Numbered from the stretch's first letter, positions 1 to 9,228 are shown. The stretch is 36,126 bases of DNA from Faecalibacterium sp. UBA1771 (GCA_002315315.1 DCGT01000013.1:6337-42462), one strand, 5' to 3'. Translations and numbers: made by a program. Notes: generated by a model from the letters alone, not told the origin.

Positions 1-1290
1 GAGAGCGGATGAATTGTAAATATCATCGGTGATGAGGTAGCAAATCCTGCTGTCTCTTCTGAGCAGACGCTGAAACATTTCGTATAAATCTCCCGACTCG
101 TCACAGAATCGAACACCGTCATCGGTAACCAAAATACCGTTGCTCATAGACAGACCGAGACACGGGTCATAAAATTCCGCCGCCAATGAAATATCCTCGA
201 TAATCTCCGCCCCGACCTCCTCGGCAAGCGTTATTCCTCCGCCGGTATTTCCGAGTCCCGACTGCGGCAAAACCTCGCCGTCGTACAGCTTTTTTATCTC
301 TTTTTCGTTTCGGTCAAATCCTCCGGTCGCAAGTATTACCGCCTTTGCATCGACAATAAGCGTATCGCGGCGTTCAACCAATGCGCGTACTCCATTGACT
401 GCACCGGTCGGTGCTGTGGTTAGCTCGGTCACCTCGGTATCGGTCATAATACGCACACCAAGCTCAAGAGCGCGCTCGTAAAGCGGCTTAAGAAGAAGTC
501 CGCCCGACTCGGTCTCTCCGTCGCTCACGGTGAAAACGCGCTCCACTCCGTCGGAGGTTTTGCCCAGTGTATCGGAAAACGGAACACCCAAGCTGATAAG
601 ACCGTTTATCATTTCCGACGAGTGCTCAGCAAGCGATACAAGGCGGTCGGATTCAATCAGCCCCGATGAACAGTCGCACAAGAAAGATGCAAACTGCGTA
701 TCGGTATCATTTATCAGATTTTTCTTTTGAAAATCCGTATTACAAGCCATAAGCTTGCCGCCGCTCCTTGCGGTACTGCCGCCGACAATAGACATTTTTT
801 CCAACACCAACACATCGGCGCCCTGCTCTGCGGCGATTACGGCGGCGGTCAATCCCGCTCCGCCTGCGCCGACAATGCAGATATCGCAGTCATCGTAAAG
901 ATATTCAATATTGATATTTTCGTTTCGAGTGCAGTAATCGTCGGGGTCAAGACCGACCGACAAAAGCGCCTTTTCCGCCGCCTGACGAGCGGCAAGGCTC
1001 GTAACCGTCGCCCCGCTCATGGCGTCGACCGCAAGTGTCTGCCCGCCATTCATTCTCTTTACCGTCTCCTCGAGCGCAATATCTCCTATTCCGACGCTCT
1101 CCGAGCTTTCCTCCACGGCAAGCAGAAAACCGCCGTCGACAAGCTCTGCCGACAGCACAATTTTGCCCGAATACCCCTCGGACGACCCTGTACGGATGCT
1201 CTCTTCCGAGCACCCGACAAGCGATATGCAAAACAAAGCCGCCACCACTGCAGCGACCGGCTTTTTAACCTTTGAAATAACCGAAAACAT
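1..1290 (-). CDS. Exported FMN/FAD flavoprotein reductase lipoprotein (fumarate/urocanate-reductase type), C-terminus cut by window edge
   Basis: The frame is open from an ATG at 1290 to the left edge (430 codons seen, no stop). Residues 1-27 form a lipoprotein signal ending in a lipobox LVGC (Cys27). Next is an FMN-binding domain with the flavinylation motif DAMSGAT; Thr95 (codon 1006-1008) is the residue expected to carry FMN covalently after ApbE action. An FAD domain follows, with GAGGAG at 141-146 and an ATGG strand later, typical of fumarate reductase/succinate dehydrogenase-type flavoproteins. In the family such proteins take electrons from membrane flavins and reduce fumarate, urocanate or similar acceptors outside the membrane; the substrate cannot be read here. 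An in-frame ATG at 1305 lacks an SD, whereas GGGG lies 9 bases before 1290. A missing C-terminal portion of about 100 or more residues is expected. Confidence 0.88.
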   Translation of the reverse strand, partial: MFSVISKVKKPVAAVVAALFCISLVGCSEESIRTGSSEGYSGKIVLSAELVDGGFLLAVEESSESVGIGDIALEETVKRMNGGQTLAVDAMSGATVTSLAARQAAEKALLSVGLDPDDYCTRNENINIEYLYDDCDICIVGAGGAGLTAAVIAAEQGADVLVLEKMSIVGGSTARSGGKLMACNTDFQKKNLINDTDTQFASFLCDCSSGLIESDRLVSLAEHSSEMINGLISLGVPFSDTLGKTSDGVERVFTVSDGETESGGLLLKPLYERALELGVRIMTDTEVTELTTAPTGAVNGVRALVERRDTLIVDAKAVILATGGFDRNEKEIKKLYDGEVLPQSGLGNTGGGITLAEEVGAEIIEDISLAAEFYDPCLGLSMSNGILVTDDGVRFCDESGDLYEMFQRLLRRDSRICYLITDDIYNSSAL

Positions 1291-1443
1291 TTGTATTTGC
1301 CCCATTGATATGATATTATCCGTATATGATATCGTTCCGCAGACCTGCTGATCGTACAAATCATTATATGCACATTCTTCCCCGACAATCACTGCCGTAT
1401 ACCGATTGCTGCGGCAGATTATCGGATACCTTGCCAATACTTT

Positions 1444-1471
1444 ATGATATCATATCACAGCGACAATTCAA
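1444..1471 (-). promoter_or_regulatory. Candidate promoter for the flavoprotein gene, on a palindrome
   Basis: On the minus strand TTGAAT (1466-1471) and TATCAT (1444-1449) are 16 bases apart with an extended TGA just before the -10. The leader would be about 150 bases. The -10 lies in the 12-bp palindrome TATGATATCATA (1443-1454). On the plus strand TTGCCA (1431-1436) and TATCAC (1453-1458), also 16 apart, could be an overlapping promoter for the NUDIX gene. Assignment rests on pattern alone. Confidence 0.35.
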
Positions 1472-1500
1472 GGGAAACAATACATTATTAAGGAGAAAAC

Positions 1501-2046
1501 ATGGAGCTGATTGAGAAAAAACTGACCTCGGAGGAAAAATTCAAAGGACATATCATAACCGTTCAGCTGGATACGATTGAACTGCCCGACGGCAAGGAAG
1601 CGTTTCGCGAGGTGGTTCGGCACAACGGCGCAGTCTGCATAGCCGCAATTGACGGAAATGATGTAATAATGGTAGAGCAGTACCGCTATCCCATCGAGCG
1701 GGTCACTCTCGAGCTGTGCGCCGGCAAGCTGGACAGCAGGGACGAGGAGCCGTTTCAAGCCGCTCTGCGTGAGCTGAGAGAGGAAACGGGTCTTATAGCT
1801 CTCGATCTCGAATACATCGGTGACTACTACAGCACTCCCGGCTTCTGCGATGAGCATATTTATTTCTATCTTGCCACCGAATTTGAAAAGACCTCTCTCG
1901 ACCTTGATGACGACGAATTTCTCAACGTCAAGCGTCTTCCGCTTTCCGAAGCGGTGGATATGGTAATGGACAACCGCATTGTTGACGGCAAGACCAAGGC
2001 TTTACTCCTTATGGCAGAAAAGCTGTTGGCAAAAAGAAGAGCATAA
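1501..2046 (+). CDS. NUDIX hydrolase, ADP-ribose pyrophosphatase type
   Basis: This 181-residue protein probably hydrolyses ADP-ribose or a related nucleoside diphosphate derivative to AMP and a sugar phosphate in the cytoplasm. The NUDIX box spans residues 75-98: G75, E82, then REL-REETG at 90-97, which supplies the Mg2+-binding glutamates. The spacing between G75 and the first Glu is one residue longer than the classical GX5E, while the EX7REUXEEXGU part is exact. The preceding ELCAGKLD stretch resembles the ADPRase subfamily. ATG 1501 follows a strong SD AAGGAG (1490-1495). It is a single-gene unit ending at the strong hairpin 2179-2212, divergent from the flavoprotein lipoprotein. Substrate is inferred from subfamily resemblance only. 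Confidence 0.9.
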   Translation: MELIEKKLTSEEKFKGHIITVQLDTIELPDGKEAFREVVRHNGAVCIAAIDGNDVIMVEQYRYPIERVTLELCAGKLDSRDEEPFQAALRELREETGLIALDLEYIGDYYSTPGFCDEHIYFYLATEFEKTSLDLDDDEFLNVKRLPLSEAVDMVMDNRIVDGKTKALLLMAEKLLAKRRA

Positions 2047-2178
2047 GCGAATAAAACGACAAACTCTTAACTCGCCGTATCATTTTCGTCAGATGCAAAT
2101 TCGGAATAACAGAGCTTTTACAGTATCAAAGCTTGTCGACAAAGTTATAAATTTCCAAGCCTTTGTGATTATAAAGAC

Positions 2179-2212
2179 AAAAGCGTACCGCTTGATTCGG
2201 CGGTACGCTTTT
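2179..2212. terminator. Bidirectional intrinsic terminator
   Basis: A perfect 13-bp inverted repeat (2179-2191 with 2200-2212, loop 8) has four A at its left and four T at its right end. It therefore has a T-run on either strand and sits between the convergent NUDIX gene and the minus-strand surface-protein operon. Confidence 0.85.
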
Positions 2213-2230
2213 AATTTGCTTAATATGCAA

Positions 2231-2608
2231 TTACAACTGAATTGAAGGCAGACGGTCATCCGACTCATCATATTCGGGTGCGGGGGGAGCAGGCGGCGTG
2301 GGAGTCGGATCGGGAGCGGGGGCAGGAGTCGATTTCTTGCTCTTGACGCTCTTTTGAGTATCTTTTTCCTCCTCCTTTTCCTGTTCGTCATCCTCGGTCG
2401 GCTCGGTCGGCTCGGATTGTTCTGGCTTCTCCTGCTCGGTCGCAGGGGTCGGTTCGCTGTCCTGAACAGCCTGTGCGGGAGGCTCGGATGTCTGAGACGG
2501 AGCTTCCTCTTTTTTGCGCGAGCAACCGCGAAGCAGGAAGAATATTGCGGCAATTACGAGCAGTACGGCAACAGCCGCAACAATTATTTTAGCTGTTTTT
2601 CCTCTCAT
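2231..2608 (-). CDS. Small single-pass membrane protein with acidic, proline-rich tail
   Basis: I do not recognise a named family. The 125 residues comprise a basic start (MRGKTAK), one hydrophobic helix at about 8-27 ending in LLRGCSRKK, then a low-complexity tail rich in Glu, Pro, Thr and Ser with a Pro/Ala block (PAPAPDPTPTPP) near the C-terminus. The likely topology is N-in with the tail outside, where it could span the cell wall. RGC before the Lys pair is not a convincing lipobox because of the Arg. It follows the giant secreted protein by 12 bases with a strong SD (AAAGGAGGG), so the two are almost certainly co-transcribed. A role in anchoring or exporting that partner is an inference from context. 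Confidence 0.75.
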   Translation of the reverse strand: MRGKTAKIIVAAVAVLLVIAAIFFLLRGCSRKKEEAPSQTSEPPAQAVQDSEPTPATEQEKPEQSEPTEPTEDDEQEKEEEKDTQKSVKSKKSTPAPAPDPTPTPPAPPAPEYDESDDRLPSIQL

Positions 2609-2620
2609 TTCTTCCCTCCT

Positions 2621-5600
2621 TTATGCCTTGGAGGCGGTGTAGGTCTTAGCCGCCTCTCCGTATAGATAAATAGCCTTGCAAAGCTTTTTGATATCATCGG
2701 TAAATCCGTCGATATCTGTCTTGGTCTGTGCTATGGCGCAGTAATCATAGACTCCGAAGGTTATGCTTACGCCCTTGACCGACACGGTATATCTTCTTGA
2801 CAGTCTGCCCGCGCTGATGTTGGAAACGGTCAACTCATAGATGCCGTCCTGCTTGTCGACTAACGCGAGGCGTTCGGTTTGAACCAACTTGCCCGATTCG
2901 TTTTTGACGGTAAAGTCACTTACCGTCAGCGGCTCGGTCGATTTAAAGGTATATACCAATGCGATAGCGGAATCAATTTTAACCGAGGCTTCGGCTTCGG
3001 TGATAATATCATTTGCGGTAAACCCGCTTTCTGCCGCATTGGGAAGGCTTACGGTGCTTAAATCAATTTCGTTGCCGCTGTTTATAAGCACGGCGGGGAC
3101 GGGAACAACAAACGACTCCTGCGCCGCCGCTCCGTAGTTAAGCACTGCCTTACAAAGGTCCTTGAGCTGTGCCGATGCCGTACCGTCGGCAAGCACCGTT
3201 TTGCAGTAGTCGGCAACCGATATATTAAAGGTCTTGACCGAAACGCTGTTGTATATAACCTCGCAGGCAAAAACGTCTCCGATTTCGGTCGGCTTGACCG
3301 ATGCAATAACGCCTGACATCTTGCCGTCTGCATAGGTCATGGTTACGGGATTTCCGTTTGCCGTAACGCTGAGCAGCGATTTGCCGAACGAAACTCCGAG
3401 CGTATCAATATCGAAATTAATATCAATCGAGCTGTTGAGCGTAACCGATGCGAGGTATCTCGCACTGTCCATAGTCGATGCATCGGGCAGAGTGCCGATA
3501 CCGAGTATCGAGAATTTGTCTGAATAGATTTTGAAAACAGCGTCCTCACCGGTGCCGCTCACACAGAATGTGCCGTCGGCATGGGTATCGTTCTGAACAA
3601 ATGTCGTAAGCTTGTCGGTCGCAGACGATTCGTGGTAACGTCTGACCGTCGGACTCTTGCGGTTAGTCATATCAAACGGTATCTCGATGCAGATAATATC
3701 GTCGGTTTCGGTAACGGGATCAGCCGCAGAAGCACCGTCGAGATACCCTGCAATCGAAATGTCATAATAGGTGACGGTTTCGTCTGCCGCCGCAGCGCCG
3801 TTCACAGCCGCCATTCCCGCATTTCCGGAATTGTAGTCGACTCCGTTGAGCGACATCACGACCATTGTCTGTTTGCCGGAATTGTCATTCTGCATCTTGA
3901 CGGCAATACTCTCAAGTCCGGTCACGGCGGCAGAAACGTTGCCGGTAACGTGTACCGATTTATCGCCGCCGATATTTACCGCAGTGTCGGTCTTGCCGAG
4001 CTTCCATCTCGCCGTAAGCGTAATGTCCGTGCCGACGGCATTGCCGAAATCAAACTTGGCGTCACCGTTGTACCAGCCGATAAACTCGGAAGCGGAACGG
4101 GTCGGGGCGGTCGGCTCGGTCGCTTTTGTGCCGGTGGTAAGCTTCTGCGCCGTCACCGCACTGCCTCCGTGAGAGTCAAAGGTAACGTTGACATATCCGA
4201 GCTTGTCAAGAACGATATCGTCCCAACTCATTTCAACGCCCTCTATAAAGTTTTTGCCGCACCTTGTACAGTGGTCATACGCCTTGTGACCGTCGGTCTC
4301 GGCGGTCGGAGCAAGATATTCTACACTTTCGGTCGTGTGGTTGAGTTTATCCTTGGTCTTTATATTTTCGGCGGTCTGAGTATCGAAAATAGAGTTGAAA
4401 AACACAGCGGTATAGGTAACTATCTCGTCCGTTTCACAGCCCTGCTCTATTACGATTTCGGGCGTTACGGTGCCCTTTTCTTCCTCATCATCGCCGCAGG
4501 AGCATTCTCCGCTTGCGGTGCATTCGGCGAAATCGGCGCTCCAAACATAGGTCACACCGATGTATTTATGACTGTGACCGCTGAATTTGAGTATACCGTT
4601 TTCTATGACCATATCGTGACCGTCGCTCGCAATCAGCTTGTGCTCACCGATAAAGGTGTTGTTGCCCAGCTCAATGTCGATAGCCTTGTCAACCGAGATA
4701 TCCTCGGGAAGCTCCACATCCTTTTGCAGGGTAATCTTGTCACCGGTCTGAGAAACATTGTAAGCCGACATGAAATTATCATAATAGGTTTTCTTGCCGC
4801 TTCTCGAATGCTCTACCGCCGCCAGCGAGGTACTGTCTATTTTTACCGTGTGATTGGCAGGCGAGCCGACCAGCATCTTATCGGTATAATCAAGCGCGAG
4901 CAACAGCTCGTCAAGCTCTATGCCGCTCTCGGAGTAGTTCACAAGCACCGTTCCGTCGGTCTTGACGTCGGAATTGAGCTTGAGATATCCCCCGCTCAGC
5001 GAGGAGGTGACATTTAGCTGCTTACCCGATGTGAGGTAAATTTCCTGCATGGCGTCAAAATTGTCGATTGTGACATTTGCCGTGCCGCTCACGTATATTC
5101 CCGCGCCCTTGTTTGCTACGTTGTCGGCAATTTTACCGCCGTTGACGGTAAGCGCACCATTGGAAACCCAGAACACGCCGCCCGCATTGTAGCCGTAATT
5201 GTTTGTAATGCTTCCGCCGTTCATGGTAAGCGTAGAATTGTTGTCGACGCAGATTACCGAAGTGTTTTTCGTCTCATTTCCGCTACAGCCCTTGATTTTT
5301 ACATCGTTAATGACACAGCTTGATGAATCGCGAATATACATGGCGGAGCCGAACAGCGAGCAATAGCAGTCGATAAGCTCGGCGCCGTTTATTTCGACAT
5401 AAGATGTGTTAAATGCATTGACCGCTCCGGCAGTATTGGCGGTGGAATTTGCTCCGCTGTTGAAGTTGTTTTTAAGCACCGTTCCGCCGTTGAGATACAG
5501 CCTTCCGCTTCCGGTCAGCTTGATAATAGGCGCAGAAACGGTAAATCCATCGTACTCATAGCCGCGCTTTAATACCTCGTGTACCGTTCCATTCCATGTT

Positions 5601-8600
5601 ACACCGCCGCCGAAGGTGATGTTTTTGAGCGTAACATCGCCGCCGTCACCTATTGAAAGCATCGGCACATTTTTAATCGACGAGCCTCTTGTCACGGTAT
5701 GACCGCCGCCGTCTAATGTCACCTTTTTACCGACGGTAACTCCGCTCTCGAGGGTGATATCCTTCATCAGCATCAGTACATCGCCGGCGTTAGCCTTATC
5801 GACAGCGTCATCAAGTGTATCGTGACCGGATTTTTTATTCTCGTTATACCACGTACATTCCTCGATACCGAGCACATCCACGGTATAGCTTGTTTCAAAG
5901 CCGCCGTATGAAATTCCGACCGTCTTGCCGTTTCCGACATCGGTAAAGTCGGGAGCAGTAAATGTGATGAGCGAATCGGGTATCCTCGCCTTTTTGCCGC
6001 CGGCATAGACCGCGCTGACAACCAGACCCTCCGTATCGAGCGACTGATTGACGAAGTACTGTGTCTGTGAGGCGGCGGAGGTAATCTCAATGCCGGTCGC
6101 CTCTCCGACAAAACCGGTATCCTCAAAGAATTCAATAAGACGTGCCGAGCAGAAGCCGCCCGACGTCGAAATGCCCTGGAATTTGACATATTTTGCGAGG
6201 ACGGGGTCAAAGGTCAGCTTTTTTGTACTGCTGTTGCCTGCCCAACCCGAAGCCGCTCCCGCCTTGTACCATTCGGTTCCGTCGGGACTGACCCAGACTA
6301 TAACGGAATAGCAGGTACCGTTGGAGCCGGTGGGAGTATAGTCGACGCCCGTCAGCATTACCGGCTCGTTCATCTGTACGGTAATGTAGCGTTGACTGTC
6401 GCCGCCTTTCCAAAGGGTATGCCAGCGTGTCGACAGCAGACCGTCAAAGGCGTGCGTCGCGTTGTCGCCCGTCGAGGTTTCCTCCGACGAACAGCCGACA
6501 TAGCTGAAGCGTCCCATTTTGATATATGCTCGATCGGTAGTGTTGTCGGCGGCAAAGGTATAGGTCGCCTCGGGTCCCATAAGGGTAGTGCCGAACGCCC
6601 TTCTGCGCAGCTTAACGGTCTTTTCGCCTGCAAAGACGGTATCGTTGGTGAGCGCGCTCCACGAGCTGCCGTTGTCAACTGAGTATTCGAGATTGGTCAC
6701 TGTGCCGAGGAAACGATTTTCATTGTCGTTCTTCTCAAAGCCGCTCGGAGCAGTGCCGACAAGAATGTCTATTCTGAACGCCTTGTCTGCCTGCGGAGCA
6801 TTTTCCGGCAGGTCACTCGTCCAACCCTCGAGCCAGATGAGAATATCGTTGTCTGCCGTTATATTTGCGATTTCGATATCGGTAAGCGCACGTGTAAGAT
6901 TATCGGATGCGGTTACTGCACTGTCGCTCCATGTCGCACCGCCGTCAAGCGAATAACGATATCTCACACCCGCATACTGCGAGCCGAAAACTATCTTGTT
7001 GCCGTTGCTTCCGTCAAAGGAGAAGGTAGCGAGCGCCCCGCTCGAATTACCGAGCAGATAATTTGCTTCAACGACTGTTATATCGGGCTGTGCCACAAAC
7101 GCCTTGACCGCCGCATCGGAGGACGCCTTTGTACCCTTTTGCAGATATACTGTCTCAAGGTTGTTTATCTTGGCAATCTGTGTCTTGGCGACATCGGTAC
7201 CCTTCTTGCTGAGTGAAAGACGAAGTATGCTCAAAAGATCGTGCATCGGGAGCGGAAATGCGTACATATCCGCGCACAGCTCCTCGGCAAGACCGGAAAT
7301 CTCGGTCTCACTCTTATTTGCTGCATACAGACGGCACAGCTTTTCCCACGCATCGAGATGATACGGCATAATACCGAGCACCTTGCGGTACAGCTCTTCG
7401 GCAGTGCCTCTCGACTCTGCGAGACTTTGCAGGCTCATAAGAAGCTCGCACTCGGCATAATCATCGTAGTTGTCGAGCGCGGTGGTAGCGAGCGGCAGAT
7501 AGGTTGCGTTGTTGCTGCTGCTCAAGCCTCCGCCGTAGTTTCCCCAATTGCACATTACGCGGTCATGGCTGTAGCCGACAACATCCTCGTGCAAAAAGGT
7601 CTGTGTCCATCCGGAAATATTGTTGTCGATTCCCCAAATCGTCTGATTGTTTGCATTTTTGTTATAAACAAAGAATGCCGCATGACCCGGTTGACGGTTA
7701 TAGTGCGCCGGAACACCGAAAGCATTTGCAAAGTTCGTGCCGGCATACGAAATACCCCAGCAGATATGACTGCCCTCAAACACCATCCACAGATGATTGT
7801 AGCTGCTGAAATTCAGTCCGTATTTCGTAAGACTGTACCGCGCATCATAGGTTGCGAAGTTGGATTCTATCTTGTAGCCCTTGCCGGTATAGTCCCAGTC
7901 CTTGCCGTATCGCAGGAAGCGGTGCGGCGAATAGATGCCCGGATATGTGCCGCCCGGCGTCTTATCACGAACATAGTTGTTGAGCCAGTAAATCTCATCG
8001 TTGTGCATTCTTGCGCCCATAACATAGCGCATTTCCTCAACATTGAGGTTTTCAAACACATCGTTGCGCAGGAGATTTTCGGTATAGGTCTTTTTAAATG
8101 CGTTATAGCGCTCTACGGGGTCGGAGGTAGCCGCGCCGTCCAGCCACATATGCGGACCGCCGTCGGCGTGCGTAAGCGCTATTGCAAACATCATGGTGCG
8201 GTATAAATCACCGCGATTCCTCATCGAACCGCTCTCGGGTGAATACAGGGCGGTTGTATCGCTCATATCGTTTTTGAACTGCTGATACAGCTTGGTGAGA
8301 ACATCAAGCGCATTGACATAGCTTCCGTCGGGGTTACCGCCGACCAGGAATTCCTCCAGCGCATCGGCATCGTTATAAAGCCATGTCAGCATCTCTCGGC
8401 GCGCCGTTTCGCTTTCACCGGTCAAAAAGCTTTCCTTCAGCTCATCGTATCCGGCATTTTCGATAAGCATCCTCTGCAAAACCTCAAGACGGTTGCCGGA
8501 CATAATTTCGGTAAATGATTTTGAGCCGAAAAGGTTGTCGTAATATTCGACCGGCTTGATCAGCTCGTCATATTCATGCAGTGAGTTCGCCTTGTAAAGA

Positions 8601-9142
8601 AGCGGATTTCCGAGACCCGAATGGTCGTTGCCGTTGCCGCCGTTGGAATCAAAAACGAATTTGAGATAGCGAACACCGCTGACCGAAATCGTCAGTTGGA
8701 TTGATTCGTTGGCGCTGTTCCTTATCGTCGGTGACAGCACGGTATTCCATGTCGAATTATCGGCAGACGTATAGACGGAGAACTTGACCTCTCCCTTGCC
8801 TGCCTGCGACGCGTCTACTCCGAGATATGTACTGAAATAGTCATAGGGGTGTCCTGCTCCGATGTCATATACAACGGTCGACGTGGCGTGAGCGGTAATT
8901 CCGTGCTTGAAATAGGTCCGCACACCGTTCACGATATAGGAAATCTGAGCGCCGCTCATATTGGTATCGGTCTTCATCGTGCCATAGCCTATGCTTTTGG
9001 AATACGGCGTCATATCTGACAGATAGCAACGGGCATGCTCCTCCTCTGCAGCCGATGCCTTGGGCGGCAGAATACCGAACAGCATCACACCGACCAAAAG
9101 CAGCAGAATAACCTTTACGGCAAAACCGTTTCTTTTATTCAT
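2621..9142 (-). CDS. Giant secreted multidomain protein: NPCBM, transglutaminase-like, F5/8C, Ig-like, beta-helix, InlB-type repeat
   Basis: The protein has 2173 residues from ATG 9142. A GTG at 9151 lies inside the SD (AGGGGTGA) and is rejected as start. Residues 1-31 are a signal peptide ending ASA. Approximate order: NPCBM carbohydrate-binding module 35-185; helical region 190-400; transglutaminase-like core with Cys461 (HICWGIS), His487 (QPGHAAF) and Asp506 (WGIDNN); helical TPR-like stretch 575-690; F5/8 type C (discoidin) domain 875-1010; Ig-like domain 1015-1095; right-handed beta-helix 1110-1480; Cys-containing linker 1530-1565; Listeria-Bacteroides (InlB B) repeat 1650-1720; C-terminal region with two copies of an LCKA-YG-AA module. 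No LPXTG motif, SLH domain or C-terminal membrane helix is visible, so anchoring is unexplained. A likely role is binding or processing host or plant glycoconjugates; activity is not proven by sequence. Confidence 0.85.
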   Translation of the reverse strand: MNKRNGFAVKVILLLLVGVMLFGILPPKASAAEEEHARCYLSDMTPYSKSIGYGTMKTDTNMSGAQISYIVNGVRTYFKHGITAHATSTVVYDIGAGHPYDYFSTYLGVDASQAGKGEVKFSVYTSADNSTWNTVLSPTIRNSANESIQLTISVSGVRYLKFVFDSNGGNGNDHSGLGNPLLYKANSLHEYDELIKPVEYYDNLFGSKSFTEIMSGNRLEVLQRMLIENAGYDELKESFLTGESETARREMLTWLYNDADALEEFLVGGNPDGSYVNALDVLTKLYQQFKNDMSDTTALYSPESGSMRNRGDLYRTMMFAIALTHADGGPHMWLDGAATSDPVERYNAFKKTYTENLLRNDVFENLNVEEMRYVMGARMHNDEIYWLNNYVRDKTPGGTYPGIYSPHRFLRYGKDWDYTGKGYKIESNFATYDARYSLTKYGLNFSSYNHLWMVFEGSHICWGISYAGTNFANAFGVPAHYNRQPGHAAFFVYNKNANNQTIWGIDNNISGWTQTFLHEDVVGYSHDRVMCNWGNYGGGLSSSNNATYLPLATTALDNYDDYAECELLMSLQSLAESRGTAEELYRKVLGIMPYHLDAWEKLCRLYAANKSETEISGLAEELCADMYAFPLPMHDLLSILRLSLSKKGTDVAKTQIAKINNLETVYLQKGTKASSDAAVKAFVAQPDITVVEANYLLGNSSGALATFSFDGSNGNKIVFGSQYAGVRYRYSLDGGATWSDSAVTASDNLTRALTDIEIANITADNDILIWLEGWTSDLPENAPQADKAFRIDILVGTAPSGFEKNDNENRFLGTVTNLEYSVDNGSSWSALTNDTVFAGEKTVKLRRRAFGTTLMGPEATYTFAADNTTDRAYIKMGRFSYVGCSSEETSTGDNATHAFDGLLSTRWHTLWKGGDSQRYITVQMNEPVMLTGVDYTPTGSNGTCYSVIVWVSPDGTEWYKAGAASGWAGNSSTKKLTFDPVLAKYVKFQGISTSGGFCSARLIEFFEDTGFVGEATGIEITSAASQTQYFVNQSLDTEGLVVSAVYAGGKKARIPDSLITFTAPDFTDVGNGKTVGISYGGFETSYTVDVLGIEECTWYNENKKSGHDTLDDAVDKANAGDVLMLMKDITLESGVTVGKKVTLDGGGHTVTRGSSIKNVPMLSIGDGGDVTLKNITFGGGVTWNGTVHEVLKRGYEYDGFTVSAPIIKLTGSGRLYLNGGTVLKNNFNSGANSTANTAGAVNAFNTSYVEINGAELIDCYCSLFGSAMYIRDSSSCVINDVKIKGCSGNETKNTSVICVDNNSTLTMNGGSITNNYGYNAGGVFWVSNGALTVNGGKIADNVANKGAGIYVSGTANVTIDNFDAMQEIYLTSGKQLNVTSSLSGGYLKLNSDVKTDGTVLVNYSESGIELDELLLALDYTDKMLVGSPANHTVKIDSTSLAAVEHSRSGKKTYYDNFMSAYNVSQTGDKITLQKDVELPEDISVDKAIDIELGNNTFIGEHKLIASDGHDMVIENGILKFSGHSHKYIGVTYVWSADFAECTASGECSCGDDEEEKGTVTPEIVIEQGCETDEIVTYTAVFFNSIFDTQTAENIKTKDKLNHTTESVEYLAPTAETDGHKAYDHCTRCGKNFIEGVEMSWDDIVLDKLGYVNVTFDSHGGSAVTAQKLTTGTKATEPTAPTRSASEFIGWYNGDAKFDFGNAVGTDITLTARWKLGKTDTAVNIGGDKSVHVTGNVSAAVTGLESIAVKMQNDNSGKQTMVVMSLNGVDYNSGNAGMAAVNGAAAADETVTYYDISIAGYLDGASAADPVTETDDIICIEIPFDMTNRKSPTVRRYHESSATDKLTTFVQNDTHADGTFCVSGTGEDAVFKIYSDKFSILGIGTLPDASTMDSARYLASVTLNSSIDINFDIDTLGVSFGKSLLSVTANGNPVTMTYADGKMSGVIASVKPTEIGDVFACEVIYNSVSVKTFNISVADYCKTVLADGTASAQLKDLCKAVLNYGAAAQESFVVPVPAVLINSGNEIDLSTVSLPNAAESGFTANDIITEAEASVKIDSAIALVYTFKSTEPLTVSDFTVKNESGKLVQTERLALVDKQDGIYELTVSNISAGRLSRRYTVSVKGVSITFGVYDYCAIAQTKTDIDGFTDDIKKLCKAIYLYGEAAKTYTASKA

Positions 9143-9199
9143 CGTCTTCACCCCTGAAATCCATATTAACGCTTTAAATCGCTTTTTAAGTTATCATTC

Positions 9200-9228
9200 A
9201 GAATACCATATTATTCAGGCTTTCTCAA
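9200..9228 (-). promoter_or_regulatory. Promoter of the giant secreted-protein operon
   Basis: TTGAGA (9223-9228) and TATTCT (9200-9205) are separated by 17 bases on the minus strand, with an extended TGG before the -10. The predicted start near 9193 gives a leader of about 50 bases before ATG 9142. Confidence 0.55.

Noticed and set aside
947..1388. Overlapping short frames on both strands over the flavoprotein N-terminus
   Set aside because: The third minus-strand frame encodes the lipobox, SGAT and GAGGAG motifs in order and is the real gene.
3581..8206. Long plus-strand frames (such as 3581-5017 and 7241-8206) opposite the giant surface-protein gene
   Set aside because: Composition is that of a reversed coding strand, no start signal or domain is seen, and the minus-strand protein reads through with clear domains.
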